Source: Thermanaerovibrio acidaminovorans DSM 6589 (GTDB taxonomy: Bacteria; Synergistota; Synergistia; Synergistales; Synergistaceae). From it: a stretch of DNA of 64,000 nucleotides. The stretch lies in NCBI RefSeq assembly GCF_000024905.1, contig NC_013522.1, positions 434,001 to 498,000 of the forward strand, written 5' to 3'. Numbering within the stretch: position 1 is the stretch's first letter; each line of letters opens with the position of its first letter. Shown here piece by piece: positions 50,882 through 59,541 of the stretch. The translations under genes and the position numbers were made by a program. The notes under the pieces are model-generated. The model was given only the letters and a program-made list of their open reading frames with translations. It had not been told where the DNA came from and ran no database searches.

Positions 50882-51567
50882 AGCTGTTCGGAAGGTCCCA
50901 GGAGACTGGGGGCTTCGATCGACGGGACCGGGAACTGCTCATGGGGATGTTGGTCTCCATGGGGGCCCTGGTGAGGGACAACCTGAGCGCGGTCCTGGGG
51001 CGCCTCTCGGGCCCCCTGGATGACTGGGGCATGCCCCCCGATGAGCCGGTGGACTCCATGGAGGTCCGGGTGGAGCAGGAGTGCCTTAGGCTCATGGCCT
51101 TAAGGCAGCCCCTGAGGGAGGACCTCAGGTTCTGCTTCGCGGTGCTCCGGATAGCCAAGGACCTGGAGCGCATGGGGGATGAGGCCCAGAACGTGTACGA
51201 GGAGCTGTCTAACCTCAAGGGCCCGGTGGACCTGGCGGAGTGGGGGGAGCTCCCCCTGATGGGGTCCAGGTGCCTTGAGATGATGGATGACGCCATGGAC
51301 AGCATGGTACGGCTCGACGGCCAGCTGGCGGTGGAGGTCTTCCGTCGGGATGACCAGGTGGACCAGCTGTGGGGAAGCCTGCGCCTTAGGGCCGCGGAGG
51401 CCATCGGGGATCGGTGCGGATCGGGAAGGGACTGGGCCATGGGGCTGCTATCCCTGCTGGCGGTGGGACGCCACCTGGAGAGGGTTGCGGACCACTGTGC
51501 AAACGTGGCCGAGCTGGCTTACTTCGTCATAACCGGGCGGAGGCTCCGGGGGGAGGAGATCCCCTGA
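50878..51567 (+). CDS. PhoU-domain protein
   Basis: A 229-residue, mostly helical protein with two PhoU repeats. ERMGDEAQNVYEEL (first repeat) and GRHLERVADHCANVAELAYF (second repeat) carry the conserved R-D/N metal-cluster motif. GTG 50878 overlaps the preceding stop (GTGA). PhoU proteins modulate phosphate uptake and signalling, but no pst, Na/Pi transporter or phoR gene is nearby. Its link to the hydrolase and ptb genes is unclear. Confidence 0.85.
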   Translation: MKLFGRSQETGGFDRRDRELLMGMLVSMGALVRDNLSAVLGRLSGPLDDWGMPPDEPVDSMEVRVEQECLRLMALRQPLREDLRFCFAVLRIAKDLERMGDEAQNVYEELSNLKGPVDLAEWGELPLMGSRCLEMMDDAMDSMVRLDGQLAVEVFRRDDQVDQLWGSLRLRAAEAIGDRCGSGRDWAMGLLSLLAVGRHLERVADHCANVAELAYFVITGRRLRGEEIP

Positions 51568-51591
51568 GCCTCCGCCCGGGCCCATCCGGGG

Positions 51592-52056
51592 CTAGAGGAT
51601 CGGCGAATGGGAGGGCTCCCAGGGGAAGATTATCCAGGTGTTCTGGCTCACCTCGGTGACGAACTTGTCCACCAGGGGGCGTCCCTCCGGTTTGGCGTAT
51701 ACGGTGGCGAAGTAGGCCTGGGGGAACATCTCCCTAACCACCTGGGCGGTCTTGCCGGTGTCCACCAGGTCGTCGATTATGAGGCAGTTCTCGTCCACCC
51801 CCTCCAGATCGGGCCTCTTGAGCACCGTCAGGTCCCCCTGGGACTTTAGGGTGTAGCTGGATATGCAGACCGTGTCCACCAGCTTTATCTGCAGCTCTTG
51901 GGCCATAAGGGCGGCGGGGACAAGCCCGCCTCGGGCCACCGCGATGAGCCTGTTCCACCGCCGAAGCCTGGACAGCTCCGCCGCCAGCTGGCGGCACTCC
52001 CGCTGAAGCTGATCCCAGCTAACGGAGTATGTCTTTACGTACCTTTCGTCGGACAT
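51592..52056 (-). CDS. gpt: Xanthine (guanine) phosphoribosyltransferase
   Basis: A 154-residue enzyme very similar to E. coli Gpt. AVARGGLVPAALMAQEL, LVDTVCISSYTLKSQ, the PRPP motif LIIDDLVDTGKTAQVV and AKPEGRPLVD are present. It converts xanthine or guanine plus PRPP to XMP or GMP, the salvage counterpart of the catabolic island. ATG 52056 follows GAGGAGGAAGG. The transcript has a leader of about 150 nt from the promoter at 52211. Confidence 0.95.
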   Translation of the reverse strand: MSDERYVKTYSVSWDQLQRECRQLAAELSRLRRWNRLIAVARGGLVPAALMAQELQIKLVDTVCISSYTLKSQGDLTVLKRPDLEGVDENCLIIDDLVDTGKTAQVVREMFPQAYFATVYAKPEGRPLVDKFVTEVSQNTWIIFPWEPSHSPIL

Positions 52057-52210
52057 TAACCTTCCTCCTCAAGTGGTGTGTATTTCCGTAGATTACGACC
52101 ACATAGGCACCTAGAGCAAGGGCCCCCTTGGCTTTTCCCCCCAAACGGGTTGATATATGATAGTGTCCGCTCCTCGGGGGACCTAATGGGTGCAAGTCAT
52201 TGGTCCGAAT

Positions 52211-52239
52211 AGTATAAGGGATCCTAACCGGACCCACAA
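52211..52239 (-). promoter_or_regulatory. Promoter for gpt (minus strand)
   Basis: Read on the minus strand: TTGTGG (52239-52234), 17-base spacer, TATACT (52216-52211). It leaves a leader of about 150 nt before gpt with several GC-rich inverted segments. I could not match the leader to a known riboswitch class. Confidence 0.5.
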
Positions 52240-52268
52240 ATCACGAGTCATCTTGGGGGATCTGCGCG

Positions 52269-53189
52269 TTGAGAAAGCCTCTTCGAATAGCCTTGGCGGT
52301 TCTTGCCCTGGCCCTGCTCTGGGGGAGCTCCTGCCTCGCCCAGGTGGTTGGGGCCGATGACCGGTACATGAAGATAAGGATAGCCTCGCCGATACACAAC
52401 CTGACCTCCGTCCGGGTGTGGAGGTCCCGGTACGACCCCTCCGACGGGCTACCGGACAGGATGACCCAGTACTTCCACAACCTGCTCAAGTCTGCCCCAA
52501 TGGTGGAGGCCACGCTACTGGACAAGGAAATCGGGGCCGGATGGCCCGTCAGGGGCTTCGGCCCCAACGACGTGGTGGTGAAGCTTAACTTGGAGGACCT
52601 TAGGATCGAAAAGAAGGACCTGGTTGGGTCCCGGATGAGGGCCTACGCGTCGGTCAGGATGACCGTGTACGGCGCCACCTCCAAGGACCCGATCTACACC
52701 TGGGTGGCCAACTCGGAGCTGGAGCGTTGGACCCCCGAGTATCGGGACCTCAAGGAGCCCTACTTCTGGCGGGACTTCGAGGGGACCGTCTGCTGGTCCG
52801 CCGTGCGGGACGCGCTGGACCGGTGCGCTGAGGAGCTCATGTCGGTCCGCCGGGGCTACCGGGTCCTGGGGCGCATCGTGGCGGTGGCCCGGCCGGCAGA
52901 GGGGCTCAAGTGGGATAGGGACGTCAAGCGGTTCCACGTGAACCTGGGCAAGGACGAGACGCTTCAGGAGGGGGATCTGCTGGCGGTGGTTAGGTCCACC
53001 GTCACCAGGACCGTGGACGGGGAGGAGCCGGTGATGATCTACCCCCAGAAGGTGGCCACCGTCAAGGTGGTCTACCTGTCCGACCGGGACGGGGTGGTCC
53101 AGGTGGTGAGCGAGCCCAAGGACTACCCGGTACAGGTGGGGGACGTGGTCCTGATGCCCCTCACCACCCCCAGGAAGGGCAGGTTCTGA
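52269..53189 (+). CDS. Secreted protein of unknown function
   Basis: A 306-residue exported protein. The signal peptide has RKPLR, a hydrophobic core and SSCLAQ, a likely signal-peptidase or weak lipobox site. The mature part has alternating short strands (VVVKLNLEDLRIEKKDLVGS) and a C-terminal region with VNLGKDETLQEGDLL and YPVQVGDVVLMP that resembles flagellar-type or FlgT-like beta domains only faintly. TTG 52269 follows GGGGGATC. It is followed by another small secreted protein. I do not recognise the family. Confidence 0.75.
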   Translation: MRKPLRIALAVLALALLWGSSCLAQVVGADDRYMKIRIASPIHNLTSVRVWRSRYDPSDGLPDRMTQYFHNLLKSAPMVEATLLDKEIGAGWPVRGFGPNDVVVKLNLEDLRIEKKDLVGSRMRAYASVRMTVYGATSKDPIYTWVANSELERWTPEYRDLKEPYFWRDFEGTVCWSAVRDALDRCAEELMSVRRGYRVLGRIVAVARPAEGLKWDRDVKRFHVNLGKDETLQEGDLLAVVRSTVTRTVDGEEPVMIYPQKVATVKVVYLSDRDGVVQVVSEPKDYPVQVGDVVLMPLTTPRKGRF

Positions 53190-53217
53190 CCTTTGGAACC
53201 CTCGGGAGGGATCGATT

Positions 53218-53631
53218 TTGAACTTTGCTAAGATGCTGTGTCTTGGTCTAGCTGCGGTGACATTTGGCGTGGCCCCCTGGCAACCCCAGGCGGAGGCCAA
53301 GGTCAAGGTCCGGGCGGTGAAGTCCCCGGTGGCCACCCGGGCCCGGGATCCCCTGATGGCGGAGGCCTGGCGGGGGGGACAGCAGCTGGTCATGGAGGGG
53401 AAGCTGAACTCGGCGGTCCGCTACCTGCGCCGCTACGTGACCGTGATGCCCCGATCCGCCGACGGGTGGTTCTGGCTGGGCAGGGCCTACCTGGCCATGG
53501 GGGATCACCAGAGGGCCAGGAACGCCTTCAACCGGGCCCTGGCGGTGGATCCCTACTACCCGTCCCTTCAGCCGGATCGGCTGGACCAGTCGGGCATGCC
53601 CCTGTGGCCGGAGATAACGTCCCCCATGTAG
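53218..53631 (+). CDS. Small secreted TPR-like protein
   Basis: A 137-residue exported protein. After a signal peptide ending near QAEA, residues 55-120 contain two TPR-like helical pairs (LNSAVRYLRRYVTVMPRSAD, FWLGRAYLAMGDHQRARNAF then NRALAVDP). TTG 53218 follows GGAGGGATC. It probably acts in the periplasm as a protein-interaction module with the preceding secreted protein; a strong hairpin follows. Confidence 0.75.
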   Translation: MNFAKMLCLGLAAVTFGVAPWQPQAEAKVKVRAVKSPVATRARDPLMAEAWRGGQQLVMEGKLNSAVRYLRRYVTVMPRSADGWFWLGRAYLAMGDHQRARNAFNRALAVDPYYPSLQPDRLDQSGMPLWPEITSPM

Positions 53632-53647
53632 CAGATTAGAAACCCCA

Positions 53648-53677
53648 GCAAGCCCCCTGGCACTCCAGGGGGCTTGC
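53648..53677. terminator. Strong hairpin after the secreted-protein pair
   Basis: Perfect 13-bp arms GCAAGCCCCCTGG and CCAGGGGGCTTGC with a 4-base loop, followed by GCTTATC. The T-tract is weak, but position after the last gene suggests termination. Confidence 0.65.
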
Positions 53678-53742
53678 GCTTATCATAGTGGATGGATCGT
53701 GTCCGAGTTTGAACAGGTCCTTATCTAGTGGGGGTGATCCGA

Positions 53743-54753
53743 TTGAGGCTTCGTCGAATGGTCAGCGTGGTTGACACCCACACCGGTGGGGAGCCCACCA
53801 GGATAATCCTCTCCGGGGGGCCCATCCTGAAGGGGAGGACCATGTTGGACCGGTGGGAGGAGTTCGCCTCCGCCCACGACGCCTTCCGGGAGTTCGTCAT
53901 GCGGGAGCCCCGGGGTCACGGGGACATGTTCGGCGTCATGATAACCCCCCCGTGCTCCGATGAGGCCCACTGTGGGGTCATCTTCATGGACACCGGCGGG
54001 TGCCTCACCATGTGCGGACACGGTTCCATCGGCCTGGCCAGGACCCTGCTGGAGCTGGGGATGGTGACCGGCGAGAGTCCCTGCGCCGATGTGGTTTTGG
54101 ACACCCCCGCGGGGATCGTTAGGGTCACCGTGGACATCAGGGAGGACGGTCGGATTGGGGAGGCCACCCTCATGAACGTACCGTCCTTCCTCTATGCGGA
54201 AGACCTGAAGGTAAGGCTGTCGGATGGCACGGACGTCACCCTCCAGGTGGCCTTCGGGGGCAACTTCTTTGCCATAGTCCCCGCCCAGCAGCTGGGGCTC
54301 TCCATCGTTTCCGATGAGGCCCGGCGGATCCAGGCCCTTGGGCTCGAGATAAGGGACCTGGTGAACCGAAAGCTCGAGGCATCTCACCCGGAGGATCCCC
54401 GGATCTGCGGGGTGGAGCTGGTGGAGTTCTCCCTGAAGACCGGGGAAAGGTCCGCCAGGAACTGCGTGGTCTTCGGGCAGGGGTCCCTGGACCGCTCCCC
54501 CTGCGGGACCGGAACCTCCGCCAAGATGGCGGTCCTGGCGGCGTTGGGGGAGCTCAAGCCCGGGGAGGAGTTCGTCCACCAGGGCATAGTGGGGAGCACC
54601 TTCCGGGCCTTCTACAGGCCCGGACCCGTGATCGGCGGCTTCGACTCCATCATCCCCTACATCAAGGGGACCTCCAGCGTCACCGGCTTCAACCTGCTGC
54701 TGGAGCAGGACGGGGACATGTTTCCCCGGGGCTTCCTCCTGGGGAGGGCTTAG
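53743..54753 (+). CDS. Proline racemase-family enzyme
   Basis: A 336-residue enzyme of the proline racemase/hydroxyproline epimerase family. Both catalytic Cys are present: TMCGHGSIGLAR (first) and RSPCGTGTSAKMA (second). Two Cys argue for racemase or epimerase rather than trans-3-hydroxyproline dehydratase, which has Thr at the second site. TTG 53743 follows GGGGGTGATCC. Suitable for an amino-acid fermenter using proline or hydroxyproline; the exact substrate is not decided. Confidence 0.92.
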   Translation: MRLRRMVSVVDTHTGGEPTRIILSGGPILKGRTMLDRWEEFASAHDAFREFVMREPRGHGDMFGVMITPPCSDEAHCGVIFMDTGGCLTMCGHGSIGLARTLLELGMVTGESPCADVVLDTPAGIVRVTVDIREDGRIGEATLMNVPSFLYAEDLKVRLSDGTDVTLQVAFGGNFFAIVPAQQLGLSIVSDEARRIQALGLEIRDLVNRKLEASHPEDPRICGVELVEFSLKTGERSARNCVVFGQGSLDRSPCGTGTSAKMAVLAALGELKPGEEFVHQGIVGSTFRAFYRPGPVIGGFDSIIPYIKGTSSVTGFNLLLEQDGDMFPRGFLLGRA

Positions 54754-54800
54754 ATGGGGCATCCCCCAAGGGTTCCCAGTTCAAGCGACGGAGGTGTTTC

Positions 54801-56924
54801 ATGACCGTGTTGAGGCGAAGCACGTTGGCTTTGTTCGTGGGGATCTCGCTTCTGATCCATCTGGCCACCCCATCGGCCATCATGGGGTCCCAGGGGGATG
54901 GGGTGGTGTTGGTACTCTCCGGGGGGGGCACCAAGGGGCTGGCCCACATAGGGGTCCTCAAGGTCCTGGAGGAGGCGGGGGTCAGGATAGACGGCATAGT
55001 GGGCACCAGCATGGGGGCCATAATAGGGGGCCTCTACGCCTGCGGGTACAGCGCCCATGATCTGGAGCGGCTGGTGATGGAGAACAGCATCCTGGACCTG
55101 CTGTACGACCGGACCCCCCAGGACATCCCGGACGCGTCGCTGAACCGGCTTCCCAAGGGCCGCTCCGGCCTGTTCGACTTCCACTTCGATAAGGACCACA
55201 ACCGGGTAGGTCCCATGGGGGGCATGTCCGCCACCCGGCTGGTGTCCTTCTTGAGCCGGGTGACCGGGGAGCGGTTTCAGGGGGGGGACTTCGATCGGCT
55301 GAGGATCCCCTTCGCGGCGGTGGCCACCGACCTGGAGACGGGGGAGACGGTGGTGCTGAGGCGGGGTAACCTGGCGTACGCCATGAGGGCCTCCATGGCC
55401 ATACCGGGCATCTTCGACCCCTGGATGGTGGATGGCCGGCTCCTGGTGGATGGGGGACTGGTGGCCAACCTGCCGGTCTCCATAGCCCGGGAGCTCTTCC
55501 CGGGCAGGAAGGTCCTGGCGGTGAACCTGTCGGACATGGGGGTCAAGAACCGGCGGGAGATAAGGACCCTGTACGACGTGGTGGCCCAGTCCCTCAACAT
55601 AATAACCGCCCCGTCGATCCGGTCCGAGGCCTCCAAGGCGGACCTGCTGGTAGAGCCCGACGTGGGGCGGTTTGGCCTGTTGGACCCCGGGGGCTACGAC
55701 AGGATAATAGCCGCCGGGGTTGAGGCCGCCCGGGGGCTTGGGGATCGGATCGCCGCTCTGAGCCCTCGGGACGGGGCCCCGCCGGCATCGCCCGCTCTCC
55801 TGGCCAAGGAGCCGCCGGTGGTGATGAGCGTCCAAGTGGAGGGCCTGCCCCCGGAGATGGCGAGGGACGTGGAGGAGCACCTGCGGCCCTGGGTCGGCAA
55901 GGGGCTGGACATGGAGGCGGTGCTGAGGGAGGCGGACCGGCTGTCCCGCCGGGAAGACTTCGTGTCGGTTAACGGGTACGCCAGGCCTCGGGACGACCGG
56001 GGGGTGGACGTGGTCATGTCCTTCCAGAGGCGCCCGCCCATAGAGGTCTCCGTGGGGGGCTACGCCACCAACCTTCACTCCCAGCGGTGGATGTCCCTCT
56101 CCGGAGTGAAGAGGGACTTGATCTCCCAGGGGGACGTGATGGAGGGACAGTTCAGGCTGGGGGACCACTGGGGCTGGGTCCTTCGGTACTTCTCCCCCTA
56201 CGATGACGACTCCCAGTGGGGGATGGCCTTGACCGCCCGGGAGGATGAGATATCCCCCAGCGGGATGTCCCAGGAGCGGTGGAAGAGATACGGTCTCAGG
56301 GCCCTTCGCTACTCGGACAACGGCAGGACCCGGTTCGGCTGGGGGGTCCTGGTGGAGAACGTGGACTTGAAGGACTCCAGGACGCTGACGGGCCCATACC
56401 TCTACCTGTACCACGACGGCACGGACTCCAAACAGCACCCCACCAGGGGGTACGCCCTGGAGGTCAACGTTTGGTCCCCCAACCTTGACAGGGTCATCTC
56501 CAGGACGGTGTTCAACCGCTACGTTCCCTGGGGTGACCGGTACCGGGTGGTCATAAGCGGGGGGCTCGAGACCGGGGACCGGGAGGATCCCCCTCACCGG
56601 GCCTACCTGGGGGATCAGGAGGAACTCTACAGCCTGGGGGACAGCCCCCTGGCGGGGGATCAGGCCGCGTGGCTGAGGGTAGGGATATCCGGCACGGTGA
56701 TGCAGACCTGGTGGGGCAGGCTGGACGCGGAGCTCTTCGGCACCGCCGGGATGGTGATGAACCGGTGGACCAGGACCAACGATTCCTGGGAGGTGGGGCT
56801 GGCCCTGTCGATCCCGGGGCAGTTCTTCAACGGCCGACTGATGACCGTGTACGACAAGGGGGGCAACCTGACCTTCGGCTTCTCGGTGGGGGATCCCATC
56901 TGGTGGAACAGCCCCCTGCCCTAG
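54801..56924 (+). CDS. Patatin-like phospholipase with POTRA and outer-membrane beta-barrel (PlpD/type Vd-like)
   Basis: A 707-residue exported protein. A signal peptide occupies about residues 1-30. The patatin domain has GGGTKG at 41-46, GTSMG with nucleophile Ser70, and DGG at 217-219 (catalytic Asp). A POTRA-like segment lies about 345-415. The rest is beta-strand-rich, consistent with a 16-strand barrel of the BamA/FhaC type. The order matches PlpD of Pseudomonas, placing the lipase at the outer membrane and confirming a diderm envelope. ATG 54801 follows GGAGGTG. Confidence 0.9.
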   Translation: MTVLRRSTLALFVGISLLIHLATPSAIMGSQGDGVVLVLSGGGTKGLAHIGVLKVLEEAGVRIDGIVGTSMGAIIGGLYACGYSAHDLERLVMENSILDLLYDRTPQDIPDASLNRLPKGRSGLFDFHFDKDHNRVGPMGGMSATRLVSFLSRVTGERFQGGDFDRLRIPFAAVATDLETGETVVLRRGNLAYAMRASMAIPGIFDPWMVDGRLLVDGGLVANLPVSIARELFPGRKVLAVNLSDMGVKNRREIRTLYDVVAQSLNIITAPSIRSEASKADLLVEPDVGRFGLLDPGGYDRIIAAGVEAARGLGDRIAALSPRDGAPPASPALLAKEPPVVMSVQVEGLPPEMARDVEEHLRPWVGKGLDMEAVLREADRLSRREDFVSVNGYARPRDDRGVDVVMSFQRRPPIEVSVGGYATNLHSQRWMSLSGVKRDLISQGDVMEGQFRLGDHWGWVLRYFSPYDDDSQWGMALTAREDEISPSGMSQERWKRYGLRALRYSDNGRTRFGWGVLVENVDLKDSRTLTGPYLYLYHDGTDSKQHPTRGYALEVNVWSPNLDRVISRTVFNRYVPWGDRYRVVISGGLETGDREDPPHRAYLGDQEELYSLGDSPLAGDQAAWLRVGISGTVMQTWWGRLDAELFGTAGMVMNRWTRTNDSWEVGLALSIPGQFFNGRLMTVYDKGGNLTFGFSVGDPIWWNSPLP

Positions 56925-56933
56925 CGGGGCCGC

Positions 56934-57845
56934 TCACCCTTTGGGAATCGAAAGGTCCTCCAGAGCCCTGACGAGCTCGCCCAGGGCGGCGGAGACCGGG
57001 GCACTGAGGCCCCCGTCCCGGCAGATCTCCGCCACCTTGAGGGACAGGGATCCTATCTCGGTGGGGCGCCGGGCCTCCACGTCCTGAAGCATGGAGGACC
57101 TGTTGCCCCCCGTGGCCTCCATGACCGACTCCACCGTCCGGCGCACCTCCTCCGGGTCCAGCGCCACCCCCTGAAGCCCCGCGGCCTGGACGGTCTCCTG
57201 GATCACGGAGCGGATGATCTCCATGGCCCAGGGGGAGGATCGGAGCTCCCCGTTCCTCACCCGCAGCAGGGCGGTCAAAGGGTTTATGCAGCAGTTTACG
57301 GCCGCCTTGGTCCAGATGTCCCTTCGGATGTCATGGGACTCATGGGCGTCGAAGCCCCCCGCCTTAAGGACCTCTATGGGGATCGACACGGAGGCTCCCC
57401 AGGGGGAGCCGATCCTTATCTGCCCGTCGCCCCCCCAGAATATCCGGTCCCCCTCCCGGTGGGCTCCGTAGGTGCAGACCCCCGCTGCCGTCCTATGCTC
57501 CCCCAGGACGGATGCCAGGGTCTCCAGGTTACCCAGGCCGTTCTGCAGCGTAACCGCCAAAGCCTCCCCGGGCAGCGCCTGGGACAGCGCCTCGGCGGCC
57601 TCCCAGGTCTTGTAAGCCTTGACGGTGACGAAGGCCACCAGGGGGGCGAAGTCCCGGGCGGCGCAAGGGGATGAGGTGGACCGGATGTTTGCCCGGATCT
57701 CGATCCCGTCCCTCCCAACGTATGTCAAGGACCTCGTCCCTTGCGTGGATCTCTCCAGGGCCATCACTGGGACCCCGGCGGCGGAGAGCTGACAGGCGAT
57801 CCTCCCCCCCAGGGCCCCCAGTCCAACCACCAGGACCCGGGTCAA
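56934..57845 (-). CDS. panE: 2-dehydropantoate 2-reductase (ketopantoate reductase)
   Basis: A 303-residue NADPH enzyme. VLVVGLGALGGRIACQLSAA is the Rossmann motif, VTVKAYKT carries the conserved Lys region, and WTKAAVNCCINPLTALL has the Lys and Asn of the PanE active site. TTG 57845 directly follows the panB stop. Last gene of the panD-panC-panB-panE operon; it reduces ketopantoate to pantoate. Confidence 0.93.
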   Translation of the reverse strand: MTRVLVVGLGALGGRIACQLSAAGVPVMALERSTQGTRSLTYVGRDGIEIRANIRSTSSPCAARDFAPLVAFVTVKAYKTWEAAEALSQALPGEALAVTLQNGLGNLETLASVLGEHRTAAGVCTYGAHREGDRIFWGGDGQIRIGSPWGASVSIPIEVLKAGGFDAHESHDIRRDIWTKAAVNCCINPLTALLRVRNGELRSSPWAMEIIRSVIQETVQAAGLQGVALDPEEVRRTVESVMEATGGNRSSMLQDVEARRPTEIGSLSLKVAEICRDGGLSAPVSAALGELVRALEDLSIPKG

Positions 57846-58679
57846 CTAGAGCCCCTCCAGCTGGTCCTCGTCCATGGAGAAGCCGTGCTCCTCCCCGGGG
57901 AAGGCGGCGGATCGGACCTCCTGGGTGTACTCCCGGAGGGCCTGGATCATAGCATCCCGGCAGTTCATGTATCGCTTCACGAACTTGGGCTTGAAGGCGT
58001 CAAAGATGCCCAGCACGTCGTGGAACACCAGCACCTGCCCGTCGCAGTGGGGTCCCGCCCCTATGCCCACGGTGGGGATGGAGAGCCTCTCGGTGATCAC
58101 CTTGGCCAGCGGGGTAGGTACGCACTCCAGCACCACCATGCAAGCCCCCGCCTCCTGGACCGCCATGGCGTCCTCAAGGACCTGCCTGGCCCGCTCCCGG
58201 TCCTTGCCCTGGACCTTGAAGCCCCCCAGCTGGGTGGCGCTCTGGGGGGTGAGCCCCACGTGTCCCACCACCGGTATCCCCGCCCTTACGATGGCCTCTA
58301 TGGTCTGGGCCCGGGAGGTGCCACCCTCCAGCTTAACCGCGTCCACCCCGCCCTCCTTCACCAGGCGCCCCGCGTTTCGGACCGCCTCCTGAATGGAGAC
58401 CTCGTAGGACATGAAGGGCATGTCCCCGATGATGAAGGGTGACCTGGAGCCCCTGACCACCGCGGCGCAGTGGAGGAGCATCATCTCCATGGTGACCGGC
58501 ACGGTGGAGGTGAAGCCGTGCTCCACCATCCCCGCCGAGTCCCCCACCAGTATGGTGTCCGCCCCCGCCAGCTCCGCCATCTGGGCCTGCCAGTGGTTGT
58601 AGGCGGTGTGCATCACTATCTTCTCTCCCCGGGCCTTCATCTCCCGAAGGGCGGGGATGGTGACCTTTGGCCTGTCCAT
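57846..58679 (-). CDS. panB: 3-methyl-2-oxobutanoate hydroxymethyltransferase
   Basis: A 277-residue TIM-barrel enzyme. VGDSAGMVEHGFTSTVPVT, DMPFMSYEVS, GIPVVGHVGLTPQS and VGIGAGPHCDGQVLVFHD are all diagnostic of PanB. It makes ketopantoate from 2-oxoisovalerate and methylene-tetrahydrofolate. The start overlaps or abuts the panC stop. Confidence 0.96.
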   Translation of the reverse strand: MDRPKVTIPALREMKARGEKIVMHTAYNHWQAQMAELAGADTILVGDSAGMVEHGFTSTVPVTMEMMLLHCAAVVRGSRSPFIIGDMPFMSYEVSIQEAVRNAGRLVKEGGVDAVKLEGGTSRAQTIEAIVRAGIPVVGHVGLTPQSATQLGGFKVQGKDRERARQVLEDAMAVQEAGACMVVLECVPTPLAKVITERLSIPTVGIGAGPHCDGQVLVFHDVLGIFDAFKPKFVKRYMNCRDAMIQALREYTQEVRSAAFPGEEHGFSMDEDQLEGL

Positions 58680-59525
58680 CTAGACACCCCCGTTCGGCTT
58701 TACCATGCCGTTGTCTATGAGCCGGGTGGATCCAACCCGGACCGCCAGCAGGATGCGTCCCGCGGACTTCAACGTTTCCAGCTCCTCCAGGGTATCGCAG
58801 TCCACCAACTTAATGTAGTCCACCGTAATGGAGGGGTGGTCCGGTATCTCCGAGAGGGCCGCCTCGACTATTGAAGCCGGGTCTGAGACGCCCCGGGATG
58901 CTTCCGCCTGGGCCCGGTTCACCGCCCGGGATAGGCAAAGGGCCAGGGACCTCTCCTCCGGGGAGAGGTAGACGTTCCGACTGCTCATGGCGAGCCCGTC
59001 CTCCTCCCGGGCTATGGGGCAGCCCACCACCTGCACGTCCAGGTTCAGGTCCCTCACCATCCGCTGGATCACCTTCAGCTGCTGGTAGTCCTTCTCGCCG
59101 AAGTAGGCCCTGTTTGGCTTCACTATGTTGAAAAGCTTCAGGACCACGGTGCAGACCCCCCGGAAGTGTCCCGGACGGCTGGCGCCGCATAGCCCCCTGG
59201 CGAGGTTCACCTCCTCCACCCAGGTGGAGTGGTCCCGGTGGTACATGGCCTCCGGCTCCGGGGTGAAGACCAGGTCAACCCCCAGGGGTTCCAGGAGCTC
59301 CAGGTCCCGCTTAAGGTCCCGGGGGTAGCGGGACAGGTCCTCGTGGGGGCCGAACTGGGTTGGGTTCACGAATATGGATACCGCGGTGGTCTGGTTCTCC
59401 GCCACGGAGCGCCTCACCAGGGACAGGTGCCCGTCGTGCAGGTACCCCATGGTGGGCACCAGCCCCACGGTGCCGGTCCCCTTGAGGGCGTCCCGTACCT
59501 CCTCTGGGGTCTTGGCGATGATCAT
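58680..59525 (-). CDS. panC: Pantoate-beta-alanine ligase
   Basis: A 281-residue synthetase. VPTMGYLHDGHLSLVR is the HIGH-type ATP motif, VNPTQFGPHEDLSRYPRD and YFGEKDYQQLKVIQRMVRDL are conserved, and MSSRNVYLSPEER carries the KMSKS-like loop. It joins pantoate and beta-alanine to pantothenate. ATG 59525 follows GGGAGGCG. Confidence 0.96.
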   Translation of the reverse strand: MIIAKTPEEVRDALKGTGTVGLVPTMGYLHDGHLSLVRRSVAENQTTAVSIFVNPTQFGPHEDLSRYPRDLKRDLELLEPLGVDLVFTPEPEAMYHRDHSTWVEEVNLARGLCGASRPGHFRGVCTVVLKLFNIVKPNRAYFGEKDYQQLKVIQRMVRDLNLDVQVVGCPIAREEDGLAMSSRNVYLSPEERSLALCLSRAVNRAQAEASRGVSDPASIVEAALSEIPDHPSITVDYIKLVDCDTLEELETLKSAGRILLAVRVGSTRLIDNGMVKPNGGV

Positions 59526-59541
59526 GGTTGTCGCCTCCCGG

